Assembly (NCBI GenBank): GCA_000996245.1
Contig: LBYP01000012.1
Span: forward strand, 1-46,559
Source: Parcubacteria group bacterium GW2011_GWA2_40_23
GTDB taxonomy: Bacteria > Patescibacteriota > Patescibacteriia > UBA11705 > JABHMO01
Direction: 5' to 3'
Length of the DNA: 46,559 nucleotides
Of the stretch, positions 25,998 to 34,040 are shown piece by piece; positions within the stretch are counted from its first letter, which is position 1, and each line of letters starts with the position of its first letter. The notes beneath the pieces are model-generated. The model saw nothing but the letters and a program-made list of their open reading frames with translations. It had not been told where the DNA came from and ran no database searches. A program made the position numbers and the translations under genes.

Positions 25998-26604
25998 ATG
26001 TTTTTTTAATCATTGAATAAAATTTTTTCTGTTCTAATTCATCCATTTCATCGATATCTATACGCAATTCTTCTATTAACCCCTTAATCGTATCCGACTT
26101 AACACCTCGGAACTGACGTGTTCTAAAATACAATAAATCGAACAATGCTTTTGAGGGTGAAGCGATATAAAAATCGAATTTTCCCTTAGATAAAGAAAAA
26201 CCAGTGAATAATTCCTTTTTAATTGACTGATAAGCAAAGCTACCTGCTTTTGTCTGATATTCTCTTGTGACTTTTGGCGTGATCGAAGTGATAGAATGAA
26301 TTGCCTCAGTAGCAAGATTATAATACTGGAGAGCGACCCAAGAACTTACATATGATGGAGTACGAATAATATTTGCAAGATAAAAAGAGTATGAAATATC
26401 GGTTTTATTTTTTTCAAAAAATTCCGTAGATACATACATACCTTTTTTCAGCGATATAATTTCTTTATATTTCAAAAATCGGCTGATATAGGTGTCAACC
26501 GTCGTGTCTTTAAGCCCCAACTGTTTGCCAAGCTGATAAACAGTGTTTTTGTTAAAATGGGGTAAGATTTTTAACTGTTCTAAAAGGTTTTTTTTGCTTT
26601 TCAT
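25990..26604 (-). CDS. abiEi: AbiEi-type antitoxin/transcriptional regulator
   Basis: The 204-residue protein has an N-terminal winged helix (FNKNTVYQLGKQLGLKDTTVDTYISRFLKYKEIISLKKGMYV) and the AbiEi middle and C-terminal region (YVSSWVALQYYNLA, SITPKVTREYQTKAG, SPSKALFDLLYFR). It neutralises AbiEii without a stable complex in characterised type IV systems and represses its own promoter. A consensus promoter lies immediately upstream. Confidence 0.88.
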   Translation of the reverse strand: MKSKKNLLEQLKILPHFNKNTVYQLGKQLGLKDTTVDTYISRFLKYKEIISLKKGMYVSTEFFEKNKTDISYSFYLANIIRTPSYVSSWVALQYYNLATEAIHSITSITPKVTREYQTKAGSFAYQSIKKELFTGFSLSKGKFDFYIASPSKALFDLLYFRTRQFRGVKSDTIKGLIEELRIDIDEMDELEQKKFYSMIKKTYE

Positions 26605-26616
26605 ATTCTTGACACT

Positions 26617-26645
26617 ATTGTATCATATCTGAAATGTGTTGTCAA
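26617..26645 (-). promoter_or_regulatory. Promoter of the abiE operon
   Basis: TTGACA (26640-26645) and TACAAT (26617-26622) on the minus strand are 17 bp apart with a TGA extended -10. It lies 13 bp before the abiEi start codon, giving a very short leader that AbiEi could occupy. Confidence 0.75.
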
Positions 26646-26723
26646 TAATTATCCACCTTGATATAGGAGTTATATGGCAGTTTTTTGCTAAAATTAAACC
26701 TTTTACAAGCATTGAAAACCACC

Positions 26724-26761
26724 TAAAAATAAGAGCCAAAACTGTATGCACAGTCTGGCTC
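26724..26761 (-). terminator. Terminator of the 53-residue gene
   Basis: On the minus strand GAGCC...GGCTC with an inner CTGT/ACAG stem is followed by TTATTTTT, starting just after the TAG stop at 26768. The gap from here to the abiE promoter shows nothing else. Confidence 0.8.
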
Positions 26762-26767
26762 GAGGCT

Positions 26768-26929
26768 CTAATCGTTGTCTATCACGACAGGGTGGCAATG
26801 TTCACAAGCACTACCCTTCCAATCTATGGACCAAGGCCCCCAGTCAATCCAAGAACGACTGAACATGTCCCAATCTATGCCCACGTGAACAGGACGCCAG
26901 CAATGCCGACAGAAGATGATCACAAGCAT
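26768..26929 (-). CDS. 53-residue Trp-rich protein with two CxxC motifs
   Basis: A short gene with GGAGG 5 nt before its ATG, and a strong terminator after its TAG. The product begins MLVIIFCRHCW and ends CEHCHPVVIDND; two CxxC pairs (residues 7-10 and 42-45) frame a 31-residue centre with six tryptophans and repeated IDW motifs. A small zinc-ribbon or redox-type fold is plausible, not shown. Its base composition is more GC-rich than its neighbours, and its ribosome-binding site is of the cassette type. It follows a duplicated copy of the 3' end of the DUF11-like gene, so the ancestral order was probably that gene followed directly by this one. Confidence 0.7.
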   Translation of the reverse strand: MLVIIFCRHCWRPVHVGIDWDMFSRSWIDWGPWSIDWKGSACEHCHPVVIDND

Positions 26930-26999
26930 CTTGTCCTCCCTAGGTTTAGCGAACTACACCGTCACGTAACTTGCCTTTAGTATCTTGAATTAACTTGGT
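26896..26999. repeat. Direct repeat, left copy (end of DUF11-like gene plus start of small gene)
   Basis: About 104 bp are close to identical (roughly 90% by eye) to 27601-27705. On the minus strand the copy encodes KLIQDTKGKLRDGVVR-stop, then the ribosome-binding site and MLVIIFCRHCW of the small gene. Confidence 0.85.
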
Positions 27000-27000
27000 A

Positions 27001-27030
27001 GATAATTATCTCGCCAGAATTATTATTTTG
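27001..27030 (-). pseudogene. RhuM N-terminal fragment
   Basis: On the minus strand, directly after the DUF559 stop, the sequence encodes QNNNSGEIIIY, nearly the same as NNNNSGEIIIY at the start of the RhuM gene at 22.7 kb. It is a remnant marking a rearrangement boundary. Confidence 0.6.
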
Positions 27031-27032
27031 TT

Positions 27033-27362
27033 TTAATTCCCCTCATTACGAGGGGTGCCCGCAGTGCGGAATGTTAAACTCTCCCGCAAAAACCCAAAAA
27101 CACCATCAAGGTTCTTTTTAACATCAATATCTTGAATATGAAATATTTTTAAACCAAAACTTTCTAAATAATTATCTCGTTCTTTGTCATATTCTTGCTT
27201 TCCGTTATGGCTTCCTCCGTCAATTTCAACCACTACCCCTAATTCTTTACAGTAAAAATCAACAATGTAATTTCCTATAATTTTTTGCCTGTCAAAATCC
27301 AATTTTAAAAATTGTTTAAAACACCCCGCACTGTAGATTCCCCTCTTGTAGAGGGGTGGCAT
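27033..27362 (-). CDS. DUF559 (Vsr-like endonuclease fold) protein, short
   Basis: The 109-residue protein has the DUF559 core FDRQKIIGNYIVDFYCKELGVVVEIDGGSHNGKQEYDKERDNYLESFGLKIFHIQDIDV, with the VDFYC, EIDGGSH and DNYLESFG nuclease-fold motifs. It lacks the usual N-terminal helical block (RELRKNxTxAE), and both ends are read-through of palindromic repeat DNA: the start MPPLYKRGI and the tail RTAGTPRNEGN. It is probably a fragmentary or repeat-embedded copy. Activity is unknown for the family; the fold is related to very-short-patch repair nucleases. Confidence 0.75.
   Translation of the reverse strand: MPPLYKRGIYSAGCFKQFLKLDFDRQKIIGNYIVDFYCKELGVVVEIDGGSHNGKQEYDKERDNYLESFGLKIFHIQDIDVKKNLDGVFGFLRESLTFRTAGTPRNEGN
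27041..27062. repeat. CCCCTC...GAGGGG hairpin at the 3' end of the DUF559 gene
   Basis: CCCCTC-ATTAC-GAGGGG hairpin, followed by GTGCCCGCAGTGCGGAA. Related hairpins occur at 27338-27357 and 27423-27444, so the gene is bracketed by them. Confidence 0.65.
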
Positions 27363-27446
27363 TGCGAAGCAATGACGGGGTGTTCTTCCCCTCTTCCAGA
27401 AAAAACACCCCGCCTTTCAGGCACCCCTCTTGTAGAGGGGAATTTT
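27338..27446. repeat. Cluster of CCCCTCTTGTAGAGGGG palindromes upstream of DUF559
   Basis: Two CCCCTCTTGTAGAGGGG hairpins flank a stretch with GGGGTGTT/AACACCCC and GCATTGCGAAGCAATGACG words. The DUF559 start codon lies in this block. An in-frame minus-strand reading from 27499 (MNKQDISNQNYVRVAR) runs into the repeats and is probably the head of a gene destroyed by them. Confidence 0.65.
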
Positions 27447-27535
27447 ATACACCGAGCTACTCGTACATAATTTTGATTGCTTATATCTTGTTTGTTCATA
27501 ATTTATATCCCTCACAAATATCATTGTTGGTTAAG

Positions 27536-27634
27536 CTACCGATAGCCCATTGATGGAACTACGACCACGATCGGAATTAATACGACAACAGGGTTATAAT
27601 GCCAGCAATGCCGACAAAAGATGATCACAAGCAT
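27536..27634 (-). pseudogene. Truncated second copy of the CxxC small gene
   Basis: After the DUF11-like gene, GGAGG and an ATG at 27634 start MLVIIFCRHCW, identical to the first 11 residues of the 53-residue protein. The reading then departs into an unrelated hydrophobic stretch and stops at 27536 (32 codons). The rest of the gene was separated by the inserted DUF559 block. Confidence 0.65.
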
Positions 27635-27705
27635 GGTGTCCTCCCTCAGGTTTAGCGAACAACGCCGTCACGTAACTTGCCCTTAGTATCTTGAATTAAT
27701 TTAGT
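27601..27705. repeat. Direct repeat, right copy
   Basis: Counterpart of 26896-26999. It covers the last codons of the DUF11-like gene and the start of the truncated small gene. The two copies bracket about 600 bp containing the DUF559 gene. Confidence 0.85.
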
Positions 27706-29505
27706 TGTAATATTTCCTAACTCTTTTTCAATCAAAGCTCCGGTACGTTCATCTTTTCCTGAAATCTTGATGTTCTGAATTAAAACTGGATTTTGTCCTA
27801 CTTGACTAGCTGTCGGGATTATACTCACTTCAAAGGCCAAACCGATGTTCGTTGGTTTAACTGGCAATTTACTCACGGTCCAAGAAACAGTCCTAGTGTT
27901 CGGGTCATAAACAAGCGGATCTCCGACCGCAACGCTAGTTTTATCGCTCCATGAAACGTTAAGAGGTAATTCCATAGTCAAAGTAACTTTTTCGACAGGA
28001 CTAATATCATTTATCAGTCGTGCAAAAACCCAATACTTAGTAGATTCCCCAACTTTTGGTGGTAAAGACCCCCTACCCAACTGATCACCCGTGGCCGCAT
28101 AATACATAGGATATGCCTGAACAGCTAAATTACTATTTAATCTTGTTGTTAATGGATCACTCGTTATGGTCACTACGTTTCCTTCAAAAAGATCATTCAA
28201 AACCGTAATACTTTTCAAATCAAAATCAGAACTTCCACTCACATAAGCCTTTGTTTTAATACTAAGCTTGATCTCACCTTTTTCACCAGGTTGTATCAAG
28301 GCTAAACGTGGGATTTCATTTTCCGTCCAAACAACATAATTTTGGCTGACTAAACCGTTGGCTTTTTTCAGATTCGACAAATCCCAATAATCACCCATGA
28401 GTTGCAAACTTAATTTAGCATTTTCGATCGTAAACGTTCCAGCATTCTCATAATTCAAAACAAAGTCGACCCATTCCCCCGGATTAACAGTTTTTGTATT
28501 TAAAACTTTCTGAGTCAACGTAAATTTCTGATCCACGACAAATTGATTCTTTTGCCACTGGGCTTGAATTAAATTCCACTCTGGCGCAATCCAAGCTAAA
28601 CTCAAACCGACATTCTTTTCCGTTTTATCTGTATTAATCATCACTTTAATTTTAAACTCAGAAATAGCTCCTGGCTCTAAATTATTTATCTCTTTTCCCT
28701 TAAATTCCACAAACTTAACCTGTTCGTCGATCACCGGGGTTAAGAGTAATTTCTTATATGTAATATTGTCACTTCTATTTATTATTTTTACAGGCATATC
28801 AAAAACCTGTCCCCGCACTAATTTGTCTGGTAAGCTAGCCTCGATCATCAAAAGACTATCATTAATGCTATATTCCAAAATCATATTATTTCTAAACTGC
28901 CCCCACAAACGAGCGTCCTTTTTATCTGTTTTAAAATAATTGATAGCACCAAAGACAGCTTGCTTCTCGTCAATATTTCCATATATCTTTCCTGTGATGA
29001 CAATTTTACCATTAGCCCCCGGCGCTAAATCTCCCAAGACTAAAATATTATTCAGGGCATCATAGTTTTCCCTATCCACACTTTCGAGCACAAAATATTT
29101 GGGAAAAGTTAAACTAAGAACAGCTTCTTCAATTTCAAACTTGTTCCTATTATTATACTGAACAACAATCTCTGACGTGGCACCACTAACAACTTTCTCG
29201 TTAGTGAGCTGTGCCGAAAAATCTAGACGATTGAAAAAATAATGAAAACCACCATACGCCCAAAAAATATTTAAACCGATTAAAAACAAAACCCCCAAGG
29301 CAATAAGGATATCCATGACTAAATGTTTTTTGTTAAATTTATAGCGCACTTCCCAACGACGCTTAAGCTTTTCCCTCGGAGCCGAAAAAATATTAACAAT
29401 AATATTTTTCTTTCCAGCCTTATCCGCGGCTTCAATAATATCCTCTTCGATTTGTTCGAGGTTCTCGTTGGTGTTCACGTCAATAATTTTATCTGGCTTT
29501 GTCAT
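27652..29505 (-). CDS. Membrane-anchored protein with DUF11-like repeat domains
   Basis: The 617-residue protein has a cytoplasmic N-terminus of about 65 acidic/basic residues, one membrane span (about 66-86, IALGVLFLIGLNIFWAYGGF), and a large outer part of beta-sandwich repeats. Sentences such as SGATSEIVVQYNNRNKFEIEEAVLSLTFP, NPGEWVDFVLNYENAGTFTIENAKLSLQL and GESTKYWVFARLINDISPVEKVTLTMELP are DUF11/CARDB-like. These are extracellular structural domains. It probably projects from the cell surface. It lies 88 bp after the glycosidase-like/VCBS gene. Its last codons are duplicated at 26.9 kb. Confidence 0.85.
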   Translation of the reverse strand: MTKPDKIIDVNTNENLEQIEEDIIEAADKAGKKNIIVNIFSAPREKLKRRWEVRYKFNKKHLVMDILIALGVLFLIGLNIFWAYGGFHYFFNRLDFSAQLTNEKVVSGATSEIVVQYNNRNKFEIEEAVLSLTFPKYFVLESVDRENYDALNNILVLGDLAPGANGKIVITGKIYGNIDEKQAVFGAINYFKTDKKDARLWGQFRNNMILEYSINDSLLMIEASLPDKLVRGQVFDMPVKIINRSDNITYKKLLLTPVIDEQVKFVEFKGKEINNLEPGAISEFKIKVMINTDKTEKNVGLSLAWIAPEWNLIQAQWQKNQFVVDQKFTLTQKVLNTKTVNPGEWVDFVLNYENAGTFTIENAKLSLQLMGDYWDLSNLKKANGLVSQNYVVWTENEIPRLALIQPGEKGEIKLSIKTKAYVSGSSDFDLKSITVLNDLFEGNVVTITSDPLTTRLNSNLAVQAYPMYYAATGDQLGRGSLPPKVGESTKYWVFARLINDISPVEKVTLTMELPLNVSWSDKTSVAVGDPLVYDPNTRTVSWTVSKLPVKPTNIGLAFEVSIIPTASQVGQNPVLIQNIKISGKDERTGALIEKELGNITTKLIQDTKGKLRDGVVR

Positions 29506-29507
29506 AT

Positions 29508-29600
29508 GTACTACTAATTACTAATCAACTACTAATCCACGAATCGTAACTAATAATTCGTAACCATTAGTAAATTAGTAATAAGATTCGTAATTAGTAA
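29508..29600. repeat. Long TACTAAT/ATTCGTAA intergenic repeat
   Basis: A dense array of TACTAATTACTAATC, CACGAATCGTAAC, ATTCGTAAC and GATTCGTAATTAGTAAC words, the longest member of the family also seen at 3364, 5365 and 18711. Confidence 0.65.
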
Positions 29601-31630
29601 CTATTATAATTCATTATAGAAAAAACATCTGAAGATGTGGCAATAATTTCACTGGTTCCATTTTTATCCATATCTGTGGTTGCGACTTCGACACCATTAC
29701 GTAATTTACTATCAAACGCAAAAAACTTTGGGCCTATCATCTCACCTTTTTTATTAAACACTTTTACTTCCGGAGCACCACCCTTACCTTGTCCCGTAAT
29801 AATTTCATCTTTGCCGTCACCATTAATATCGCCGCAGGCAACATTTACACCACCGCGAAATTTAGTGTCGTAGGCAAAAAAACCAGGATTAATTAATTTC
29901 CCATCAGCAGAAAAAATACGGACATGCGGACCACCGGTCACACCGGCACCAGCGATTATTTCTTGACGTCCATCTCCTTCCAAATCACAAACAGTAATAT
30001 TCACTCCGCCGCGGAAAGTAGTAGCATAAGCGAAGAAACCTGGGTTAATCAAATCTCCACGATTATTAAAAATTCGAACCTGTGGACCACCTCCATTTTC
30101 TGTACCTGTAATTATTTCCATAGTCCCATTATTGTCCAAATCTCCAACTGAAATATTTATGCCTTTATTATAAGTCTCTCCATACGGATAAAAAGTTTTA
30201 GTGACAAGCCCTTCGTTTAAAATTCTAACTTTACTATTGTCAGCAATAAGAATTTCTCTGACACCATCTTGATCTATATCTTGTTCAACGACTTGATTAC
30301 TGCCCTGCGCTGCATCTAAATAAGCAAAGAAACCAGTTCGTGCCACGTGTCCATATTGGTTGAAAACGCGCGCAAAAGATCCGTTGACATAAGTGGCATC
30401 ATAAATCTTTTCCACTGAGCGAAGTAAAATTAAACCATCTTGAGCTGGCAAACTTACACTCGTAATAAACGAGCCATCATTAACTCTTGTATCTTGGATA
30501 CCGTGCAATTTTTCGTATTCTCCACTTAATTCAACTGTATATGCTTTGTCTGTTGAATTAACCAAAACCAAACCATTCTCGTAATTACGACGCCAAACAC
30601 CAGTTTGAAATTTTGTTCCATTATTATTCAAAATATTCGTGGCTTCGCCCACCGGTACACCCAATGAAGCCTCATACTCATCGTACCACCAAACTTCGGC
30701 GTGTGACTGATCCCCATTATCAAAACCGCTGTAACCATTAGCCATCAAAGCTGAAGCTAAACCAAAACGCATTAACGAATAATTATCCCGTCTACCAGTA
30801 TTATTAACATTGGTATTAAGAACACCGATTGGCGGTTGAGTTCCTTTCTCCGTAATAAACCGATATTTATCTAAAGTTTGTGCCCAGCCACGTACTGGAA
30901 AACTTTCGTACAAAGTTCCATTCACATATTTATAATAATATTCCCCGCCATTCCCCATGATAATTTTGTCAGGACCCAAAAGTTTGCGGGTATTATCTAA
31001 AATCTGGATCATGCCAGCACGCCATTTGTTTGTCAGTTCGACATTGTTCTCGGCCACGCCATCATTATTCGTATCAACTTTGAGCGGAGTCAAAAAACCA
31101 ACTTCATCCCAACAATTGTCATAAAACACACCATCCCAATATCCAGTCATCATAAGTTCATTCTGCACAAACTCTGGCAAAGCATCAGACCAACGCTTAC
31201 CACCGACCACTGGAGCATCTGGTGTAATGTTGATCATGGGATTCGGTGCCCACCAAGCAACTGATGAACCTGTATCATTTTTTAACCACCAATTAGGTTG
31301 AATTTTATTGTAAAATTTCTGTCGTAATGTTCCAGTTAAACCGCCAGAATCACCTCTTACTTCTTCTGGTGCCAAATACGCCAAGAGGATTATGTTGGGA
31401 TTTAATTCTTTTAACCTTTTCAAATGCTGTGGCGAATAGGTTTGCACATCCATATCGATAATGAGAATATCCCACTTAGCAAGTTCCGCCACTTCTTTTT
31501 CTTCTATGTGCCAACGATAAAACAGATTGGCGAGTTTTGGATAATTATAATGTTTCAAAACAGCTCCGCGCATCATAAAAGGCACGGAGATCAAAGCTAC
31601 AAAAATAATAATGTAAATAAAGCGTCGCAT
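29594..31630 (-). CDS. Secreted putative glycoside hydrolase with VCBS/FG-GAP repeats
   Basis: The 678-residue product has a signal peptide or anchor (MRRFIYIIIFVALISVPFMM). Residues about 30-370 resemble a TIM-barrel glycosidase of the GHL15 (PF14885) type: KLANLFYRWHI, AKWDILIIDMDVQTYSPQHLKRLKELNP, WDGVFYDNCWDEVG with acidic residues on strand ends, and HAEVWWYDEYEASLG. The C-terminal part (about 430-675) contains five or more VCBS/FG-GAP repeats with calcium-type loops (DLDNNGTMEIITG, DLEGDGRQEIIAG, DINGDGKDEIITG, DMDKNGTSEIIAT). It acts outside the cell, probably on polysaccharide. It overlaps the next glycosyltransferase gene by 1 nt. Confidence 0.85.
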   Translation of the reverse strand: MRRFIYIIIFVALISVPFMMRGAVLKHYNYPKLANLFYRWHIEEKEVAELAKWDILIIDMDVQTYSPQHLKRLKELNPNIILLAYLAPEEVRGDSGGLTGTLRQKFYNKIQPNWWLKNDTGSSVAWWAPNPMINITPDAPVVGGKRWSDALPEFVQNELMMTGYWDGVFYDNCWDEVGFLTPLKVDTNNDGVAENNVELTNKWRAGMIQILDNTRKLLGPDKIIMGNGGEYYYKYVNGTLYESFPVRGWAQTLDKYRFITEKGTQPPIGVLNTNVNNTGRRDNYSLMRFGLASALMANGYSGFDNGDQSHAEVWWYDEYEASLGVPVGEATNILNNNGTKFQTGVWRRNYENGLVLVNSTDKAYTVELSGEYEKLHGIQDTRVNDGSFITSVSLPAQDGLILLRSVEKIYDATYVNGSFARVFNQYGHVARTGFFAYLDAAQGSNQVVEQDIDQDGVREILIADNSKVRILNEGLVTKTFYPYGETYNKGINISVGDLDNNGTMEIITGTENGGGPQVRIFNNRGDLINPGFFAYATTFRGGVNITVCDLEGDGRQEIIAGAGVTGGPHVRIFSADGKLINPGFFAYDTKFRGGVNVACGDINGDGKDEIITGQGKGGAPEVKVFNKKGEMIGPKFFAFDSKLRNGVEVATTDMDKNGTSEIIATSSDVFSIMNYNSY

Positions 31631-32856
31631 TAACCTAAGCCTACTTTATTAGATTGAACTAAAAAATTGTATATACTCATTATCTCTTTGTAATATTCTT
31701 CTGAACTATTTTTAATTTCTACTGTACGCCGTGCATTACGGCCGAGCTGTTCAATAAGCGGACCATTGTCATAAATTCGTTTAATCCGTTCTTGCAAATC
31801 AAGAGTATTCCCAGCCTCAAAAAACCAACCATTATAATTTTCTGTGATCATTTCCGTAAGCCCTCCGAGTCGAGATGCTAATACTGGTTTACCAAGAGCC
31901 ATGGCTTCGATAACTATCATCGGATAATTTTCTAACCATTGCGAAGGAACCACTACAAATCGAACGCATTTAACAGTCTCAAATAGTTCTGTTCCACTCA
32001 ATTGTCCTAAAAGCTCAATATTCGATACTTGTTTTTCCTGTAAATAATCCTCCAAAGATTCTGCCTCAGGTCCAGTACCAATTATTTTTAATTTAACATT
32101 CGGCATTTTGCGGACAGCCTGACAAAGAGTTTTTACGCCTTTCTCGCGACTCAAACGTCCGAAGTAAACAATATAATCACCTGGCGTAAACTCTGGCTCA
32201 AAGGCATTCAATTCTAAACTATTATGAATCACTTTAATTGGATATTTAAAATCCCACTCTGCATATTTGTCAGCTAAAAATTTACTGGGAGCAATAAATT
32301 GATCGATCCTTTTTGCATAACCAGCAAACCAATTCAGATATGACTCCAACGAGCCCCAAAGACTGGACCAAAAACTATTTTGAATACATTTACTAAAAGC
32401 ACACTTATAAAATTTATGAGATCGACAAGACTCACAAATCTTGTTATGCGAATAAAGATTATAGTCCGGAGCAATCATGTGATAATCATGTAGAGTCTGC
32501 ACTATCGGTATATGATATTTCTTCAACGGTTTTAAAATAGAATAAGTCAATTGGTGATAAACATTATGCAGGTGAGCGATGTCTGGTTTTTCTTCTTGAA
32601 TCAATTTTTCGAGGCGACGCGACGCTTCTTTGTAATAAATAAAACGCCAAGCCTTTTTATACCAACCTGTTTTGTCTGAAAAATCAACATGCGGCACAAA
32701 AAATTCGCTTTCCGTGCAAGGAATATTCTTTTTGTCTTGCATGGAAAAACAAATCACTTCGTGTCCATTTTCTTCAAGGATACGTTTGGTTTCGAAGTAG
32801 ACGCGTTCAGCACCGCCCTTGAGATAATGGAATTTATTGATTAGGAGAACTTTCAT
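31630..32856 (-). CDS. Glycosyltransferase, GT4 family
   Basis: The 408-residue GT-B protein starts MKVLLINKFHYLKGGAERVYFE, the acceptor-domain motif, and has IVYFGRLSREKGVKTL, then SQWLENYPMIVIEAMALGKPVLASRLGGLTEMI with the nucleotide-sugar glutamates. A cysteine cluster (CESCRSHKFYKCAFSKC, about residues 141-157) is a recognised insert of many WcaL-like transferases and may bind zinc. It builds a surface polysaccharide or glycolipid; sugar specificity cannot be predicted. Confidence 0.93.
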   Translation of the reverse strand: MKVLLINKFHYLKGGAERVYFETKRILEENGHEVICFSMQDKKNIPCTESEFFVPHVDFSDKTGWYKKAWRFIYYKEASRRLEKLIQEEKPDIAHLHNVYHQLTYSILKPLKKYHIPIVQTLHDYHMIAPDYNLYSHNKICESCRSHKFYKCAFSKCIQNSFWSSLWGSLESYLNWFAGYAKRIDQFIAPSKFLADKYAEWDFKYPIKVIHNSLELNAFEPEFTPGDYIVYFGRLSREKGVKTLCQAVRKMPNVKLKIIGTGPEAESLEDYLQEKQVSNIELLGQLSGTELFETVKCVRFVVVPSQWLENYPMIVIEAMALGKPVLASRLGGLTEMITENYNGWFFEAGNTLDLQERIKRIYDNGPLIEQLGRNARRTVEIKNSSEEYYKEIMSIYNFLVQSNKVGLG

Positions 32857-32942
32857 ATTGTTCTAATTGTTCAAATTGTTGAAATTGTTCAATCGCTTCG
32901 CTTGTTCACTTTTTGAGAACCCGGGCTCAATTTCTTGAGCCC

Positions 32943-34037
32943 CTACCTTTTTAAGAACAAGCTCAAACCTGATTTGATCCAAGAAAAAATGCTGGGGTCG
33001 TACATGCAACCGAGTAAACAATCATAATTACAATGATTCGCAGCTTTGCGCACATCATCATATTTTTTACTACGCCAAATTTCTTTAATTGTTTGTTCTC
33101 TAATATTCCCGACTTCGCCGAATCGACAGACCGAAACTTCGCCAAATGGTCCAACAACAAAGGAACGGTAACCAACATTACATGTTTTGCGATTTAATTT
33201 AACAGCAAAATATTTTGTCATGGCTGCCAAATGTTCCAAGGAATTAATAATCAAGCTAGCATCAGACTTTTTAAGTTTTATTAAATCCTTAATAACTTTT
33301 TCTAATTTAGGAAAATTATATTCGCTAATCCAAAGCGGATATTTTTCGTGATACTGCGTTTGATTTAAAGTTTTACGCGTAGTCCAGTTATATGGATCAT
33401 ATGGTTGCAACCAAATTGAAACACCAATCGTGCGTGCCATTTTAACCACATCCAAAACTTCATTCAAATTCTTTTCTGAAATAACTAAATTAATTTTTAA
33501 TAAAATGTTTTTGGGCCTGACTTTTTTGTAGGCTTCCAAAGTTTTTTTTACTCGCTCAAAGGCGCCTGGAGTTCCTCGAAGTTCGTCGTGCAAAGGACTG
33601 AATGCATCTAAAGATAATGAAATATGCCCACCACCAACGGCTTCATAACCTCTTATAATGTCTTCGTCGAGCAACCAACCATTAGTCACAAAGTGCGTAT
33701 ACATGCCTTTTTTATTAGCATAAGCCAGGTATTCGAGTAGATGTTCTTTAAATAACAGGGGCTCTCCTCCGCTCACACCAAAGCTCTTGATTCCCCACGC
33801 ACTCGCTTGATCAATCATTTTTTTGACTTCAGTCGTAGATAAATATTCTTTAACATCTTCCGTTTGACCCATTTTCCACTGATCGCACATAGGGCAGCGA
33901 AAATTACAACGATTAGACATCAAGTAATAAATTCCATCCGGCTTGGTAAAATTAATACCGGTTAACAAACTCAAAGAAGTAGTAACTTTATTTTGTACCT
34001 TTCCACAGAAAACTTTAAATAAACGGAAAAAATGCAT
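32943..34037 (-). CDS. Radical SAM protein with SPASM-like C-terminus
   Basis: The 364-residue protein has the iron-sulfur motif CNFRCPMC (CxxxCxxC, about residues 43-50), a typical GVSGGEPLL glycine motif, and a C-terminal auxiliary-cluster region with Cys in KTCNVGYRSF, VSVCRFGEVGNI and NHCNYDCLLGC. It should generate a 5'-deoxyadenosyl radical and hold at least one extra cluster. The substrate is unknown; the location within polysaccharide genes suggests modification of a sugar, lipid or peptide of the envelope. It is 3 nt downstream of a glycosyltransferase gene. Confidence 0.9.
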   Translation of the reverse strand: MHFFRLFKVFCGKVQNKVTTSLSLLTGINFTKPDGIYYLMSNRCNFRCPMCDQWKMGQTEDVKEYLSTTEVKKMIDQASAWGIKSFGVSGGEPLLFKEHLLEYLAYANKKGMYTHFVTNGWLLDEDIIRGYEAVGGGHISLSLDAFSPLHDELRGTPGAFERVKKTLEAYKKVRPKNILLKINLVISEKNLNEVLDVVKMARTIGVSIWLQPYDPYNWTTRKTLNQTQYHEKYPLWISEYNFPKLEKVIKDLIKLKKSDASLIINSLEHLAAMTKYFAVKLNRKTCNVGYRSFVVGPFGEVSVCRFGEVGNIREQTIKEIWRSKKYDDVRKAANHCNYDCLLGCMYDPSIFSWIKSGLSLFLKR

Positions 34038-34040
34038 ATT

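Noticed and set aside
26636-26980. Plus-strand open frame of 114 codons over the small CxxC gene
   Set aside because: The minus-strand gene has a ribosome-binding site, terminator and a paralogous start elsewhere; the plus-strand frame begins at the abiE promoter and has no initiation signals.
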